NCBI GenBank assembly: GCA_047621345.1
Contig: JBLHLW010000012.1
Coordinates: 15,158-79,157, forward strand
Source of the DNA: Actimicrobium sp047621345
GTDB taxonomy: Bacteria > Pseudomonadota > Gammaproteobacteria > Burkholderiales > Burkholderiaceae_D
DNA: 64,000 nucleotides
Direction of reading: 5' to 3'
Position 1 is the first letter of the stretch. Every line of letters begins with the position of its first letter. Below, in pieces: positions 24,255-32,523 of this stretch. The position numbers and the translations under genes were made by a program. The notes under the pieces were generated by a model. That model had not been told where the DNA came from. It ran no database searches and saw only the letters and a list, made by a program, of their open reading frames with translations.

Positions 24255-25136
24255 TTAGCCCGGCCCCCGTACTAACGTTGTCCCCAGCATGTCCTGATAA
24301 AAATCCGTCCGGCGGTCGTGCAGCACATGGTTGTAGGCGTTGAATTGCCGGCTCTTGCGGGCGTCCGACAGGTTTACTTGGGCAATCAGAATTTCTTCGT
24401 CATTGATGCTGGCCGGACCGGCCAGCGGCCAGCCCTCGCAGCCAACAATGATGCTCGAACCAAGAAACGGTTGGCCGCGCTCGATACCGACTCGGTCGGC
24501 GGCGGCAATGAACATGGAGTTTGAATGGGCACCGGCCATCGCGAGGATGTTGGCCATGACTGGCTGGTCTACGGGCTGGTTGGCCATCGGTACCCAGTTG
24601 GTCGGGACGCACAGGATGTCGGCACCTTGCAGTGCTGCCAGGCGCATGACTTCCGGGAACCACATGTCGTAACAGATGGCGCACGCAATCCGTCCAAATG
24701 GTGTGGAAAAAACGGGAACCTGCAGATTGCCGCGCTCGAAAAACAAGTTTTCTTCACCCCACAAATGGAGTTTGCGGTAGCAGCCAATCAGGCCGTCCGG
24801 TCCGACCAGCGCCGCCGAATTGAACAGCTGGTCGCCGTCCCGTTCGGTAAAGCCGGCCACCAGCGTGATGTCGAGCTCTTTCGCAATCGCCAGCCATGCC
24901 TGAACGGTCTCGCCGTCGATGGTTTCGGACAGCGCAAAGGCCTCACTGCGCGAGGCGAACATATAGCCGGAATTGCATAACTCCGGTAACACGATCAGTT
25001 GCGCACCCTGTTGATGAGCGCGTCGAATCAGCTGCAGCGAGTGGGCGACATTGGCCTGTATCTCGCCGATTTCGGGGCGCATCTGAATGCAGGCAATGGT
25101 GAGCAAACTCTGCGGTGGGGGTGTCGTCATGGTCAA
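24255..25136 (-). CDS. Carbon-nitrogen (nitrilase superfamily) hydrolase
   Basis: 293 residues with the full Glu-Lys-Cys triad: Glu52 (VLPELCNSG), Lys122 (YRKLHLW) and Cys155 (AICYDMWFPE). This is the amidase/carbamoylase side of the superfamily rather than true nitrilases, judging from the GYMF and WFPE context. It is the last gene of the operon that starts with the ABC importer at 32.1 kb, and its start overlaps the amidase stop by 4 nt. A role in breaking an amide or carbamoyl product of the imported compound is inferred. Confidence 0.9.
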   Translation of the reverse strand: MTMTTPPPQSLLTIACIQMRPEIGEIQANVAHSLQLIRRAHQQGAQLIVLPELCNSGYMFASRSEAFALSETIDGETVQAWLAIAKELDITLVAGFTERDGDQLFNSAALVGPDGLIGCYRKLHLWGEENLFFERGNLQVPVFSTPFGRIACAICYDMWFPEVMRLAALQGADILCVPTNWVPMANQPVDQPVMANILAMAGAHSNSMFIAAADRVGIERGQPFLGSSIIVGCEGWPLAGPASINDEEILIAQVNLSDARKSRQFNAYNHVLHDRRTDFYQDMLGTTLVRGPG

Positions 25137-26551
25137 CTCCTTGTGTTGTCGCGATGGCGCAGCGGCGGCAGGCGTTCGCCCCAGCGATGGATGGATTCAT
25201 AGGCATGCGCCACCCGCAGCAGGGTCACTTCATCAAACGGTGCGGTGGCGAGCTGCAAGCCGATCGGCAGGTCGTGACGGTCAAATCCGCAGGGCACCGA
25301 GATGGCCGGCATGCCGGTCAGATTGAACGGATAGGTCAGACGCCACGAGGCTTCCAGCGGACTTTCCTTGCGCGAGGTGAACGCCATGTCGGTCTGGTCG
25401 GCCTTCCATGCCGTCAGCGGCATGGTTGGCGTAAGCATGACGTCGACCTGTTCAAACGCCTTCTTGAAATTGTGCATCAGTACCGCGCGTAACTGTTCGG
25501 CCTTGACCATGTCGGCGCCGGTCACCATGCGACCAATTTCAACCAGGGTGCGGACATCGTCGGTCATCCCGCTCGTCGCACCGCTTTGCAAGGCGCGGTC
25601 GTGATAGGCGCTCGACGACGCCAGTTCAATGGCAAAAATGGCGCCGAGTCCGTACTCCAGATGATCGATGTGCAGTTCGACGATGTGTGCGCCCAGGCTG
25701 GCCAGATCGTCGATGGCACGCTCGACCGCTTGCTCGACATCGGGCTCGTTGGCACCAAAAAAATGGTTACGGCAAATGCCGATCTTCAGGCCAGCAATCG
25801 GCTGCGTGATCGTCGCCAGATAATCGGGCACCGGTTGGTTCTGGCAGGCCGTGTCCTGCGGATCATAGCCAGCCATCACGTTGAGCAGCAGCGCTGCATC
25901 GCGCACGCTGCGGGTCAATGGTCCGGCATGATCGAGTGACCAGCTATGCGGCACGATGCCGTCGCGACTGATGCGGCCGAAGGTCGGTTTCAGGCCGACC
26001 ACACCGCACAAGCTGGCTGGAATCCGGATCGAGCCGCCGGTGTCGGAGCCTAGCCCGCCGGGGACCAGGCGCGCCGCAACGGCCGCGCCGGAACCGCCAC
26101 TCGAACCACCGGGAATCCGGCTCAAGTCCCATGGATTGCGCGTCAGTGGCGTGATCGTGCCCCAGGCGAATTCATGGGTGCGGGTTTTGCCGATGGGAAG
26201 TGCGCCGGCTTCGCGCAAGCGTCTGACGGCCGTGCCATCGCGCAAGGCAAAGTCATAACCGGGCGCGGTGCTGCCGGCGGTGGTCGGCATGTCGCGGGTC
26301 AGATAGTTGTCCTTGATGGCGAGCGGTATGCCGTGCAGAGGACCAACGCGTGCGCCTTGCTGCAACAGCGCTTCGGCGTGATGGGCCTGCGCCAGTGCGG
26401 TCTCACTGAGGTGGATAAAACTTTGCAGTGTCGGATCGATGGCCTCGACGCGTTCCAGAAAAGCTTCCATCACCGTCACGGGTGATACGGTGCGGGCGGC
26501 GATCAAACCGGCCAGCCCGACGATGTCCATGTCCGTTAGTGGGATTGTCAT
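25133..26551 (-). CDS. Amidase (amidase-signature family)
   Basis: 472 residues. The Ser-cisSer-Lys triad is visible: Lys80 (PLAIKDNYL), Ser150 in PGGSSGGSGAAVAA and nucleophile Ser174 in GSDTGGSIRIPAS. It hydrolyses a carboxamide to acid and ammonia; amide specificity is not readable. The start at 26551 (MTIPLTDMDI) overlaps the stop of the DUF1028 gene by 4 nt and is preferred to a longer form that would extend further into that gene. Translational coupling runs through DUF1028-amidase-hydrolase. Confidence 0.92.
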   Translation of the reverse strand: MTIPLTDMDIVGLAGLIAARTVSPVTVMEAFLERVEAIDPTLQSFIHLSETALAQAHHAEALLQQGARVGPLHGIPLAIKDNYLTRDMPTTAGSTAPGYDFALRDGTAVRRLREAGALPIGKTRTHEFAWGTITPLTRNPWDLSRIPGGSSGGSGAAVAARLVPGGLGSDTGGSIRIPASLCGVVGLKPTFGRISRDGIVPHSWSLDHAGPLTRSVRDAALLLNVMAGYDPQDTACQNQPVPDYLATITQPIAGLKIGICRNHFFGANEPDVEQAVERAIDDLASLGAHIVELHIDHLEYGLGAIFAIELASSSAYHDRALQSGATSGMTDDVRTLVEIGRMVTGADMVKAEQLRAVLMHNFKKAFEQVDVMLTPTMPLTAWKADQTDMAFTSRKESPLEASWRLTYPFNLTGMPAISVPCGFDRHDLPIGLQLATAPFDEVTLLRVAHAYESIHRWGERLPPLRHRDNTRS

Positions 26552-27447
26552 TGCTCGCTCCGTCTCCATGGCGCGGTCGGATCGAACATGACCGCAGGGT
26601 GAATGTCGCCAAGGTCGAGTTCGCGCAGCTTGTGGATCTCGGCCAGAATTGGCCGGAAGGCGGCGATGTTGGCAGCGGCACGCTCTGGCGTGAATTGTGT
26701 ACCGGTGATGGTTTGCAGCAGGTCCGGCGGTGGTGCTGCACCGGGGCGCAGGGACGGCGCAAGCAGCAACAAGTCGCTGACGCTTTTCGGCGGCACGCCG
26801 GCCGGGTTGGTGCGGCTCGGCATGCTGGCGCGGAAGGGCAGGAATTGCGCGACCGCGACGCCAAACACGCGCCGCAATTCGGTCACCGGATCGGTGTGTT
26901 CATCGACCCGCAGATCGAGATACGGATAGGGTTCGCTATCGGTGATCAGCAGCGATGCCGATTGCCGGCCGCGCTTGTCGCCACCGGCGCGCTGGCCTGC
27001 TTCGAGCGCTTGCATCATGCGCTCTTCAAAGGGCTGGTCGGTCGATGCGAGGAAGGCCGCCTGCATCGCGTCCAGCGTGGCCGCGCCGGTGAGCATGTTG
27101 CCCTGAATCGCGTAACCGGGACCGGTGCGCTCGCCCGCCCATCCGGTGCAGGAGGACCCGGTCCAACTGAGGGCAACGCCGTCGGCAGTAACGAGGCCGA
27201 TCTGCCGCAGATCCGCATGCGCATCGGCACGCAATGCGGTATCGAGTGCTTCGCGCGCCGGGCGGCCTGTCGCCAGCAAGTCCAGCACCGCGATGGCCAG
27301 GTACGGGTTGACCCACGATTGCGTGGACACGGCCCCGACGCCGGGCCGATTGTGCGGGCACATGGCGCCGACGGCGGGCACGGCGGTGCTGACGGCGACG
27401 CCCAGAAGGTGTCGTTCGGGGCAACGGGCAACGATGGAAAAGGTCAT
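26548..27447 (-). CDS. DUF1028-family protein (putative Ntn-type hydrolase)
   Basis: 299 residues. The N-terminal MTFSIVARCPE and GVAVSTAVPAVGAMCPHNRP blocks define DUF1028, a family with an Ntn-hydrolase-like fold often found beside amidases and Liv-type importers. The start at 27447 has AAAGGAGA 8 nt upstream on the minus strand, and a longer frame upstream is rejected. The C-terminal ~70 residues (TGTQFTPERAAANIAAFRPI) resemble the peptidoglycan-binding-like extension of longer DUF1028 members. Function is unproven; the context suggests it processes an amide or peptide-like substrate. Confidence 0.85.
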   Translation of the reverse strand: MTFSIVARCPERHLLGVAVSTAVPAVGAMCPHNRPGVGAVSTQSWVNPYLAIAVLDLLATGRPAREALDTALRADAHADLRQIGLVTADGVALSWTGSSCTGWAGERTGPGYAIQGNMLTGAATLDAMQAAFLASTDQPFEERMMQALEAGQRAGGDKRGRQSASLLITDSEPYPYLDLRVDEHTDPVTELRRVFGVAVAQFLPFRASMPSRTNPAGVPPKSVSDLLLLAPSLRPGAAPPPDLLQTITGTQFTPERAAANIAAFRPILAEIHKLRELDLGDIHPAVMFDPTAPWRRSEQ

Positions 27448-27460
27448 CGGGGAGTCTCCT

Positions 27461-28174
27461 TTAAACGGACAGGTGGCGGGTGATGCGCGCGTGCGCATCC
27501 GCGTCGGTGGTGGCGCTGGTATCGACGATGCATCCCAGTTCCAGCACCGCATACCGGTCGGCCACGGCCAGCGCAAAATGCACGTTTTGTTCGACCAGCA
27601 GCAGAGCCGTCCCGAATTGTTCGCGTTCCTGCCGCAAGATGCCGATCAAGCGTTCGATCACGGAGGGTTGCATGCCTTCGGTGATTTCATCGATCAGAAT
27701 CAGGCGCGGCCGGCAGATCAGCGCGCGCGCCACCAGCAGCATCTTTTGTTCGCCCCCGGAGAGCGTGCCCGCCTTTTGCGCCATGCGTTCCTTCAGGAAC
27801 GGAAAGTGATCCGCGATGGCGTCAAAACGCACGGCAAAATCCTTGTCGCGCGCCAGCGCCAGCCCGAGATTGTCGCGCACGGTCAGGTCCTGAAACAGCG
27901 CCTGCTCTTGCGGAATATAGGCAACCCGTTGACGGGCGATGCGGTCCGGATTCCATGTGGTGGTGGCGTCGCCAAAGAACGAGACAGCGCCTTTTTTTGG
28001 CCGGATAAAGCCCATCAGTGTTTTTAGTAGCGTCGATTTGCCCATCCCGTTCTTGCCGAGGATGGCCAGTATTTCGCCGGGTTGCAGCGACAGGCTAAGT
28101 TCTTTGAGCACCATCGCTTCGCCATATCCGCTATCGATCCCTTGCACGGTCAGCAGCGCCGCAGTGGTACTCAT
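27461..28174 (-). CDS. Branched-chain amino acid/amide ABC transporter ATPase, LivF type
   Basis: 237 residues, a single ABC domain: Walker A GKNGMGKSTLL (about 39-49), signature LSGGEQKMLLVARAL, Walker B LILIDEITEGM with catalytic Glu, and the switch His region. The short length and TEGMQP after Walker B are LivF-like. It pairs with the ATPase half of the neighbouring fused protein. The start overlaps the upstream stop by 4 nt and the DUF1028 gene follows 13 nt after its stop. Confidence 0.92.
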   Translation of the reverse strand: MSTTAALLTVQGIDSGYGEAMVLKELSLSLQPGEILAILGKNGMGKSTLLKTLMGFIRPKKGAVSFFGDATTTWNPDRIARQRVAYIPQEQALFQDLTVRDNLGLALARDKDFAVRFDAIADHFPFLKERMAQKAGTLSGGEQKMLLVARALICRPRLILIDEITEGMQPSVIERLIGILRQEREQFGTALLLVEQNVHFALAVADRYAVLELGCIVDTSATTDADAHARITRHLSV

Positions 28175-29976
28175 GTCGACACCGCTGGTGCGTGATTACT
28201 ACCGGCATAGACGTCGCGGACGATGTCCGAACCTACGACTTCATCGACCGAACCATCCATGACGATTTTTCCTTGATGTAAAACGACAATGCGCGAACTG
28301 ATGGCGCGCACGAATTCGAGGTCGTGTTCGACTAGCAGCAGGCACAACCCGTACTTGGTCGACAGGTCGACCAGAATGCTGCCGATGAGGGTGCGCTCGG
28401 CTTTGGTCAGGCCGGCGGTAGGTTCATCGAGCAGCAGTACGCGCGGCTCAAGAGCCAGCACCATGGCCAGTTCCAGCGCTTGCTTTTGGCCGTGCGACAG
28501 GATGCGGCATTCGCGTTCCAGTTCCTGATCCAGGCCGGTCGCGCGCAAGACGTCGAGCGCGGCTTTCGGCAATGCCAGTACCGGGCTGGTTGCCCAGCGA
28601 TCGGGCGTCTGGATCCGGGTGCGGGCAATGCGCAAGGCTTCGGCCACGGTCAGCGAATCGAAGGTGATGGCGGTCTGGAATTTGCGCCCGATCCCGAGCG
28701 CCACGCATTGATCCGGCGGTAGACCATGGGTGGGGAAACCATTGACATGCACGGTGCCCGACGAGCTTTCGGCACCGTCGCTGATGCATTTCATTAGCGT
28801 GGTTTTGCCGGCCCCATTGGGGCCAACGATGCTGAGCAGTTCACCCGGTCGTACCGAAAACGTGATGCCGTTGAGTACCGACAGGCTACCGAAATGCTTG
28901 GCCACGCCATTGAGTACCAGTGCCGATGGCGCATTGGCCTGAAACGGTAGTGGTACCGCTTCTTCCAATTGCTGTGGTGCGACCTTGGTCACCCGCAGTC
29001 GCAGTCCGCGCAGCGCACCTGTCACTAACGGCATCAGGCCGCGCGGCATCGCCACGATGACCAGCACGAAGGCAGTGCCGACCAGTAGTTTCCAGAGATA
29101 AGGCATGTCACCGCTGAGATAGGCACTGCCGACATCGATCAGGATGGTGCCGATGACCGGCCCAAACAGCGTGCCGCGCCCGCCGAGTGCCACCCAGATC
29201 ACGAGCTCGGTGCCGAACACGAAGCCGGCGTATTCCGGTGCCACCACCATCTGCACACACGCAAACAGGAAACCGGCGGTTGCGGCGATCAGCGATGCGA
29301 TACCCATCAGCCGTGTTTTTATGCGCGAGGTATTCATCCCGAGATATTCGCAACGGGCTTCATTTTCGCGTATGGCGACCAGCAGTTTGCCGGCATCGCT
29401 GCGCACGAACAGCCACGCGCCCAGCGTCAGCACGATCAGGAATGTGCCCGTGATGAGATACCAGACTTCGAGCGGCAAATCGAAACTCTCGAAGCCGGAA
29501 ATGCCGCTGCTCGAACCCGTCAGCACGCCGCCCGAGTAAATCGCCTGCACCAGTACGATCGGCAACACCAGCGACACGACCGAGGCATAGAGCGGCGAAG
29601 CGCCATGATAAAACGCCAGCCAGCTCACGAGACGCGAGACAGTCCATGAGGCCGCGAGGCCACCGGTAAATGCCAGCACGGCGGTCAGCGGCGAGAAGCC
29701 GTAATGCTGAAATGTCAGACCGGCCGCGTACGCACCAATGCCAAAAAATGCCGACTGACCGAACGTCAGCACCCCGGTATAGCCCCACAGCAGATCGACC
29801 GTGAGGGCGACGGCGGCGAACAAAAAGGCACGAATCAGGTTGTTGACCAAAAATGTGGGTAGGGTATAGCTACTCACAAGTAGAAGAATCAGCACTGCCA
29901 GCAGGATGCCAATGGCCCGACGCGACATGATGGGACGCGCAGCGCGTGTAGCCGATGCGGCTGAAGTGTTATTCAT
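28171..29976 (-). CDS. Fused Liv-type permease and ATPase (LivM-LivG)
   Basis: 601 residues. Residues 1-~320 are a LivM-type permease with about nine helices (LWGYTGVLTFGQSAFFGIGA and the GRGTLFGPVIGT motif). Residues ~350-601 are a LivG-type ATPase: Walker A GPNGAGKTTLM, signature LSHGQKQALELAMVL (His for the usual Gly), Walker B VLLLDEPTAGLT. ATG 29976 is chosen because AAGGA lies 7 nt upstream; it overlaps the LivH stop by 8 nt. Usually these are two genes; the fusion fixes 1:1 stoichiometry of the M and G subunits. Confidence 0.92.
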   Translation of the reverse strand: MNNTSAASATRAARPIMSRRAIGILLAVLILLLVSSYTLPTFLVNNLIRAFLFAAVALTVDLLWGYTGVLTFGQSAFFGIGAYAAGLTFQHYGFSPLTAVLAFTGGLAASWTVSRLVSWLAFYHGASPLYASVVSLVLPIVLVQAIYSGGVLTGSSSGISGFESFDLPLEVWYLITGTFLIVLTLGAWLFVRSDAGKLLVAIRENEARCEYLGMNTSRIKTRLMGIASLIAATAGFLFACVQMVVAPEYAGFVFGTELVIWVALGGRGTLFGPVIGTILIDVGSAYLSGDMPYLWKLLVGTAFVLVIVAMPRGLMPLVTGALRGLRLRVTKVAPQQLEEAVPLPFQANAPSALVLNGVAKHFGSLSVLNGITFSVRPGELLSIVGPNGAGKTTLMKCISDGAESSSGTVHVNGFPTHGLPPDQCVALGIGRKFQTAITFDSLTVAEALRIARTRIQTPDRWATSPVLALPKAALDVLRATGLDQELERECRILSHGQKQALELAMVLALEPRVLLLDEPTAGLTKAERTLIGSILVDLSTKYGLCLLLVEHDLEFVRAISSRIVVLHQGKIVMDGSVDEVVGSDIVRDVYAGSNHAPAVST

Positions 29977-30805
29977 TCGAGAATCCTTTCGGGCGGATGC
30001 GCAAGAGCAGGGCGGCAAGGATCACTAGTGTCAGGCCGCCAAGCACTGGATTAACGAGATTACTCACCAGTGCCTGTGCGCCACCGAGTACCAGACAGGC
30101 GGCGGCCAGACTCACCAGCGAGGAGCCGGAGACCATCACCAGCATGAAAGCACTGACTAGCCACGGTACGCCCATGTTCGGGTCCACACTTGATAGTGGC
30201 GTAATGAGCGTTCCGGCCAGACTGGCCAACGCCGCACCCATGCAAAAGCTGAGAAAGCGCACGCGCCCGCTGCTAATGCCCAGCCCGCGCGCCAGCGATT
30301 CATTCATGATCACGGCGCGGGTTTGCAGGCCCAGTCGGGTACCGTTGAGCAGTGCGCCCAGCGCCAACGCCAGCACGACGGCGACACCCAGCAGGATCAG
30401 GCGATATTGCGAATACTGTCCGCCGAAAATCGGCATGGCGCCGCTGACAGGACTGGCGACGAATTGAATCTCGCGGCCGAAGGCGAGGGTAATGACTTGT
30501 CCGATGATGATGCCCAACCCCCAGGTGGCGAGGATGGCGTCGAGTGGCCGGGCGTACAGCGGGCGCACGACCAGGCGTTCGATCACGGCGCCGAGAGCGA
30601 AACCGATGACCAGAGACAGGGGCAAGGTCCAGAGAAAACCGAGGCCGAGTTTGGCCGCGATCACGCCAGAATAACCGCCTACGGTCAGAAATGCGCCATG
30701 CGCAAAATTGATGATTTTCATGACGCCGAAAATGATCAGCAGACCCGCCGCGACGATAAACAGAATCGCTGACGAGGTAATGACATTGAGGAAAATATCC
30801 AGCAC
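29969..30805 (-). CDS. Branched-chain amino acid/amide ABC permease, LivH type
   Basis: 278 residues and about eight helices, with LLIIFGVMKIINFAHGAFLT and the LGGAQALVSNLVNPVLG region typical of LivH. It starts with GTG (minus strand), preceded at 5 nt by GGGAGAG. It partners the fused LivM-LivG. The spacer between this gene and the binding-protein gene contains a strong terminator-like hairpin, probably lowering permease expression relative to the binding protein. Confidence 0.92.
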   Translation of the reverse strand: MLDIFLNVITSSAILFIVAAGLLIIFGVMKIINFAHGAFLTVGGYSGVIAAKLGLGFLWTLPLSLVIGFALGAVIERLVVRPLYARPLDAILATWGLGIIIGQVITLAFGREIQFVASPVSGAMPIFGGQYSQYRLILLGVAVVLALALGALLNGTRLGLQTRAVIMNESLARGLGISSGRVRFLSFCMGAALASLAGTLITPLSSVDPNMGVPWLVSAFMLVMVSGSSLVSLAAACLVLGGAQALVSNLVNPVLGGLTLVILAALLLRIRPKGFSNE

Positions 30806-30822
30806 GAGCGCTCTCCCTGCGG

Positions 30823-30864
30823 AAAAAAACCGGCGTGCCGAAGGCGCGCTTAGGCGCCTCCGGT
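30823..30864 (-). terminator. Intercistronic terminator/attenuator in the ABC operon
   Basis: On the minus strand ACCGG...CCGGT outer arms enclose AGGCGC/GCGCCT inner arms and are followed by seven T residues (complement of 30823-30829). It lies between the abundant binding-protein gene and livH, the classic place for partial termination. Confidence 0.75.
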
Positions 30865-30911
30865 GCTTGGGGATGACACGCGTCAGAGTCTCTGCGCGTG
30901 CAGGCGGGGAG

Positions 30912-32087
30912 TTACTTCAGGCTCGGGCACTGTGCGCCCGGATCGACGTTGGCAAAGGAGCTGATGATCTTCACTGCGCCATCTTTTTGGACCTGGCCGA
31001 GGTACATGGTCAGCGGCGTGTGGTGCTGCTTGTTCATCTGGATTTTGCCGCGCGGACCTTCGTAGGACACCAGTGGCAGGGCCTTGAGGACCTTGTCGGT
31101 ATCGGTCGAACCGGCTTTTTCGACGGCGGCCTTGTACAGATAGATCGCTTCGTATTGCGGCACTGAGAGGTCATTTGGTGTCTTGAGATCGTCGCCGAAT
31201 TTTTTCTTCATGCTGGCCAAAAATTTGGTATTGGCAGGCGAGTCGATATTGGTCAGGTACGATCCGGCGATGAAGATGCCATCCGCATCCGGTCCCATGT
31301 TCTTGGCGGTGCCTTCATCGACCGCCAGATTGCCATAGGGTAGTTTGATACCGGCCGCGCGCATCTGCTTGGTCAGTGTCACGTTCGGTGCGCCGCCTGC
31401 AGTCGACGTAATGATGGCGTCCGGCTTGGCAGCCTGCAGCTTGCTCAGGATCGGTGTCCAGTCGGAACCATCCATAGGCAGGTATTCGTTGCCGACGACT
31501 TTGCCACCGATTTTTTCAATATAGGTCTTGGTAAAGTCGAGCATGCCGCGACCGAACGAATAATCGCTGCCGATCAGGAAAAAAGTCTTGGCCTTGTACT
31601 CTTTGACGAAGTAGTCAACGATCGGTGCGACCTGCTGATCCGGTACCCAGGCATTGACGAACATGTTGCGGTTGCACGATTTGCCTTCGTAGAACGAGGT
31701 GTAGATATAAGGCACCTTGCCACGGCTGACGATGGGCAGGCCGGCGTTACGCGCCGCGCTGGTTTCCATCGAGATGAGGACATTCACTTTTTTCTGGAAG
31801 ACCAGCGAGTCAAAGGCTTTTTGTGCACCTGCCGCACCACTGGCGTCATCGGCAATTTCAAGCATTACTTTTTTGCCGAGGATGCCACCGGCGGCGTTGA
31901 TTTCTTCAACGGCGAGCTGGCTTGACTGCACGACCGACGGCGCAACCACACTGTTGGCGCCGCTCAATCCGACCGGTACACCGATGCTGATGGTGTCGGC
32001 TGCAGACACCCCCATGGCCATCGCAACCAATGAAACGCCAACCGTAGTTTTTAATGCGACCTGGGCAAATTTGTACGAGATTTTCAT
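30912..32087 (-). CDS. Liv/Urt-type substrate-binding protein
   Basis: 391 residues with a Sec signal peptide (MKISYKFAQVALKTT...GVSAADT; cleavage near residue 30). The mature part is the type I periplasmic binding fold of amide/branched-chain amino-acid binding proteins (GVPVGLSGANSVV, EINAAGGILGKKV, GSDYSFGRG). It belongs with the amide/urea-type receptors, so an amide ligand is consistent with the amidase and nitrilase-like hydrolase in the operon; the ligand is inferred. The start at 32087 fits the signal peptide better than a codon 11 residues upstream. Confidence 0.92.
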   Translation of the reverse strand: MKISYKFAQVALKTTVGVSLVAMAMGVSAADTISIGVPVGLSGANSVVAPSVVQSSQLAVEEINAAGGILGKKVMLEIADDASGAAGAQKAFDSLVFQKKVNVLISMETSAARNAGLPIVSRGKVPYIYTSFYEGKSCNRNMFVNAWVPDQQVAPIVDYFVKEYKAKTFFLIGSDYSFGRGMLDFTKTYIEKIGGKVVGNEYLPMDGSDWTPILSKLQAAKPDAIITSTAGGAPNVTLTKQMRAAGIKLPYGNLAVDEGTAKNMGPDADGIFIAGSYLTNIDSPANTKFLASMKKKFGDDLKTPNDLSVPQYEAIYLYKAAVEKAGSTDTDKVLKALPLVSYEGPRGKIQMNKQHHTPLTMYLGQVQKDGAVKIISSFANVDPGAQCPSLK

Positions 32088-32523
32088 CTTCAGCTCTTTC
32101 GATGCGGGTTTGGGGAACACAAATCATCACGGGTGGGCATTGGCTTGATTCAGCGAATACTGTGGCAGTGCCTGATCTGTGAAAGTACTTTTCTTTTAAT
32201 GAAAGTGACTTGAACATAGCAGATATCGTGCCTGATAGACATTAAAATAAGTCATGGTCGACCGGTCGCCTGAATAGCCGCATTCAATCAGGGAGCGCAG
32301 GGCGGTGATGGCTTTGCCCTTGGCACAAACATCACCGGTTGGTGGCGACATACGACGAAGTCGGCGCTCACTTGGTGCAGGACTGAGTGCGTCGTCATGC
32401 ATGGTGGTGCGCTGAGTCGCAATGAATGTCCGTCCTCCAAGTCGTCAGGGTTTGTGAGTTGCCGTACAGACAAGTGGCGTCTCTTTGATTAGCATCCTTG
32501 CATCCCACCAATCTCCCGCTCTC
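32088..32523. promoter_or_regulatory. Divergent intergenic region with paired TGAAAGT boxes
   Basis: 436 bp between the ABC operon and the UvrA-like gene. TGAAAGT occurs at 32180-32186 and 32200-32206, 20 bp apart (two helical turns) in an AT-rich stretch about 100 bp before the binding-protein start, a possible operator. No further gene is supported; several short frames on the minus strand lack ribosome sites and family resemblance. Confidence 0.4.
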
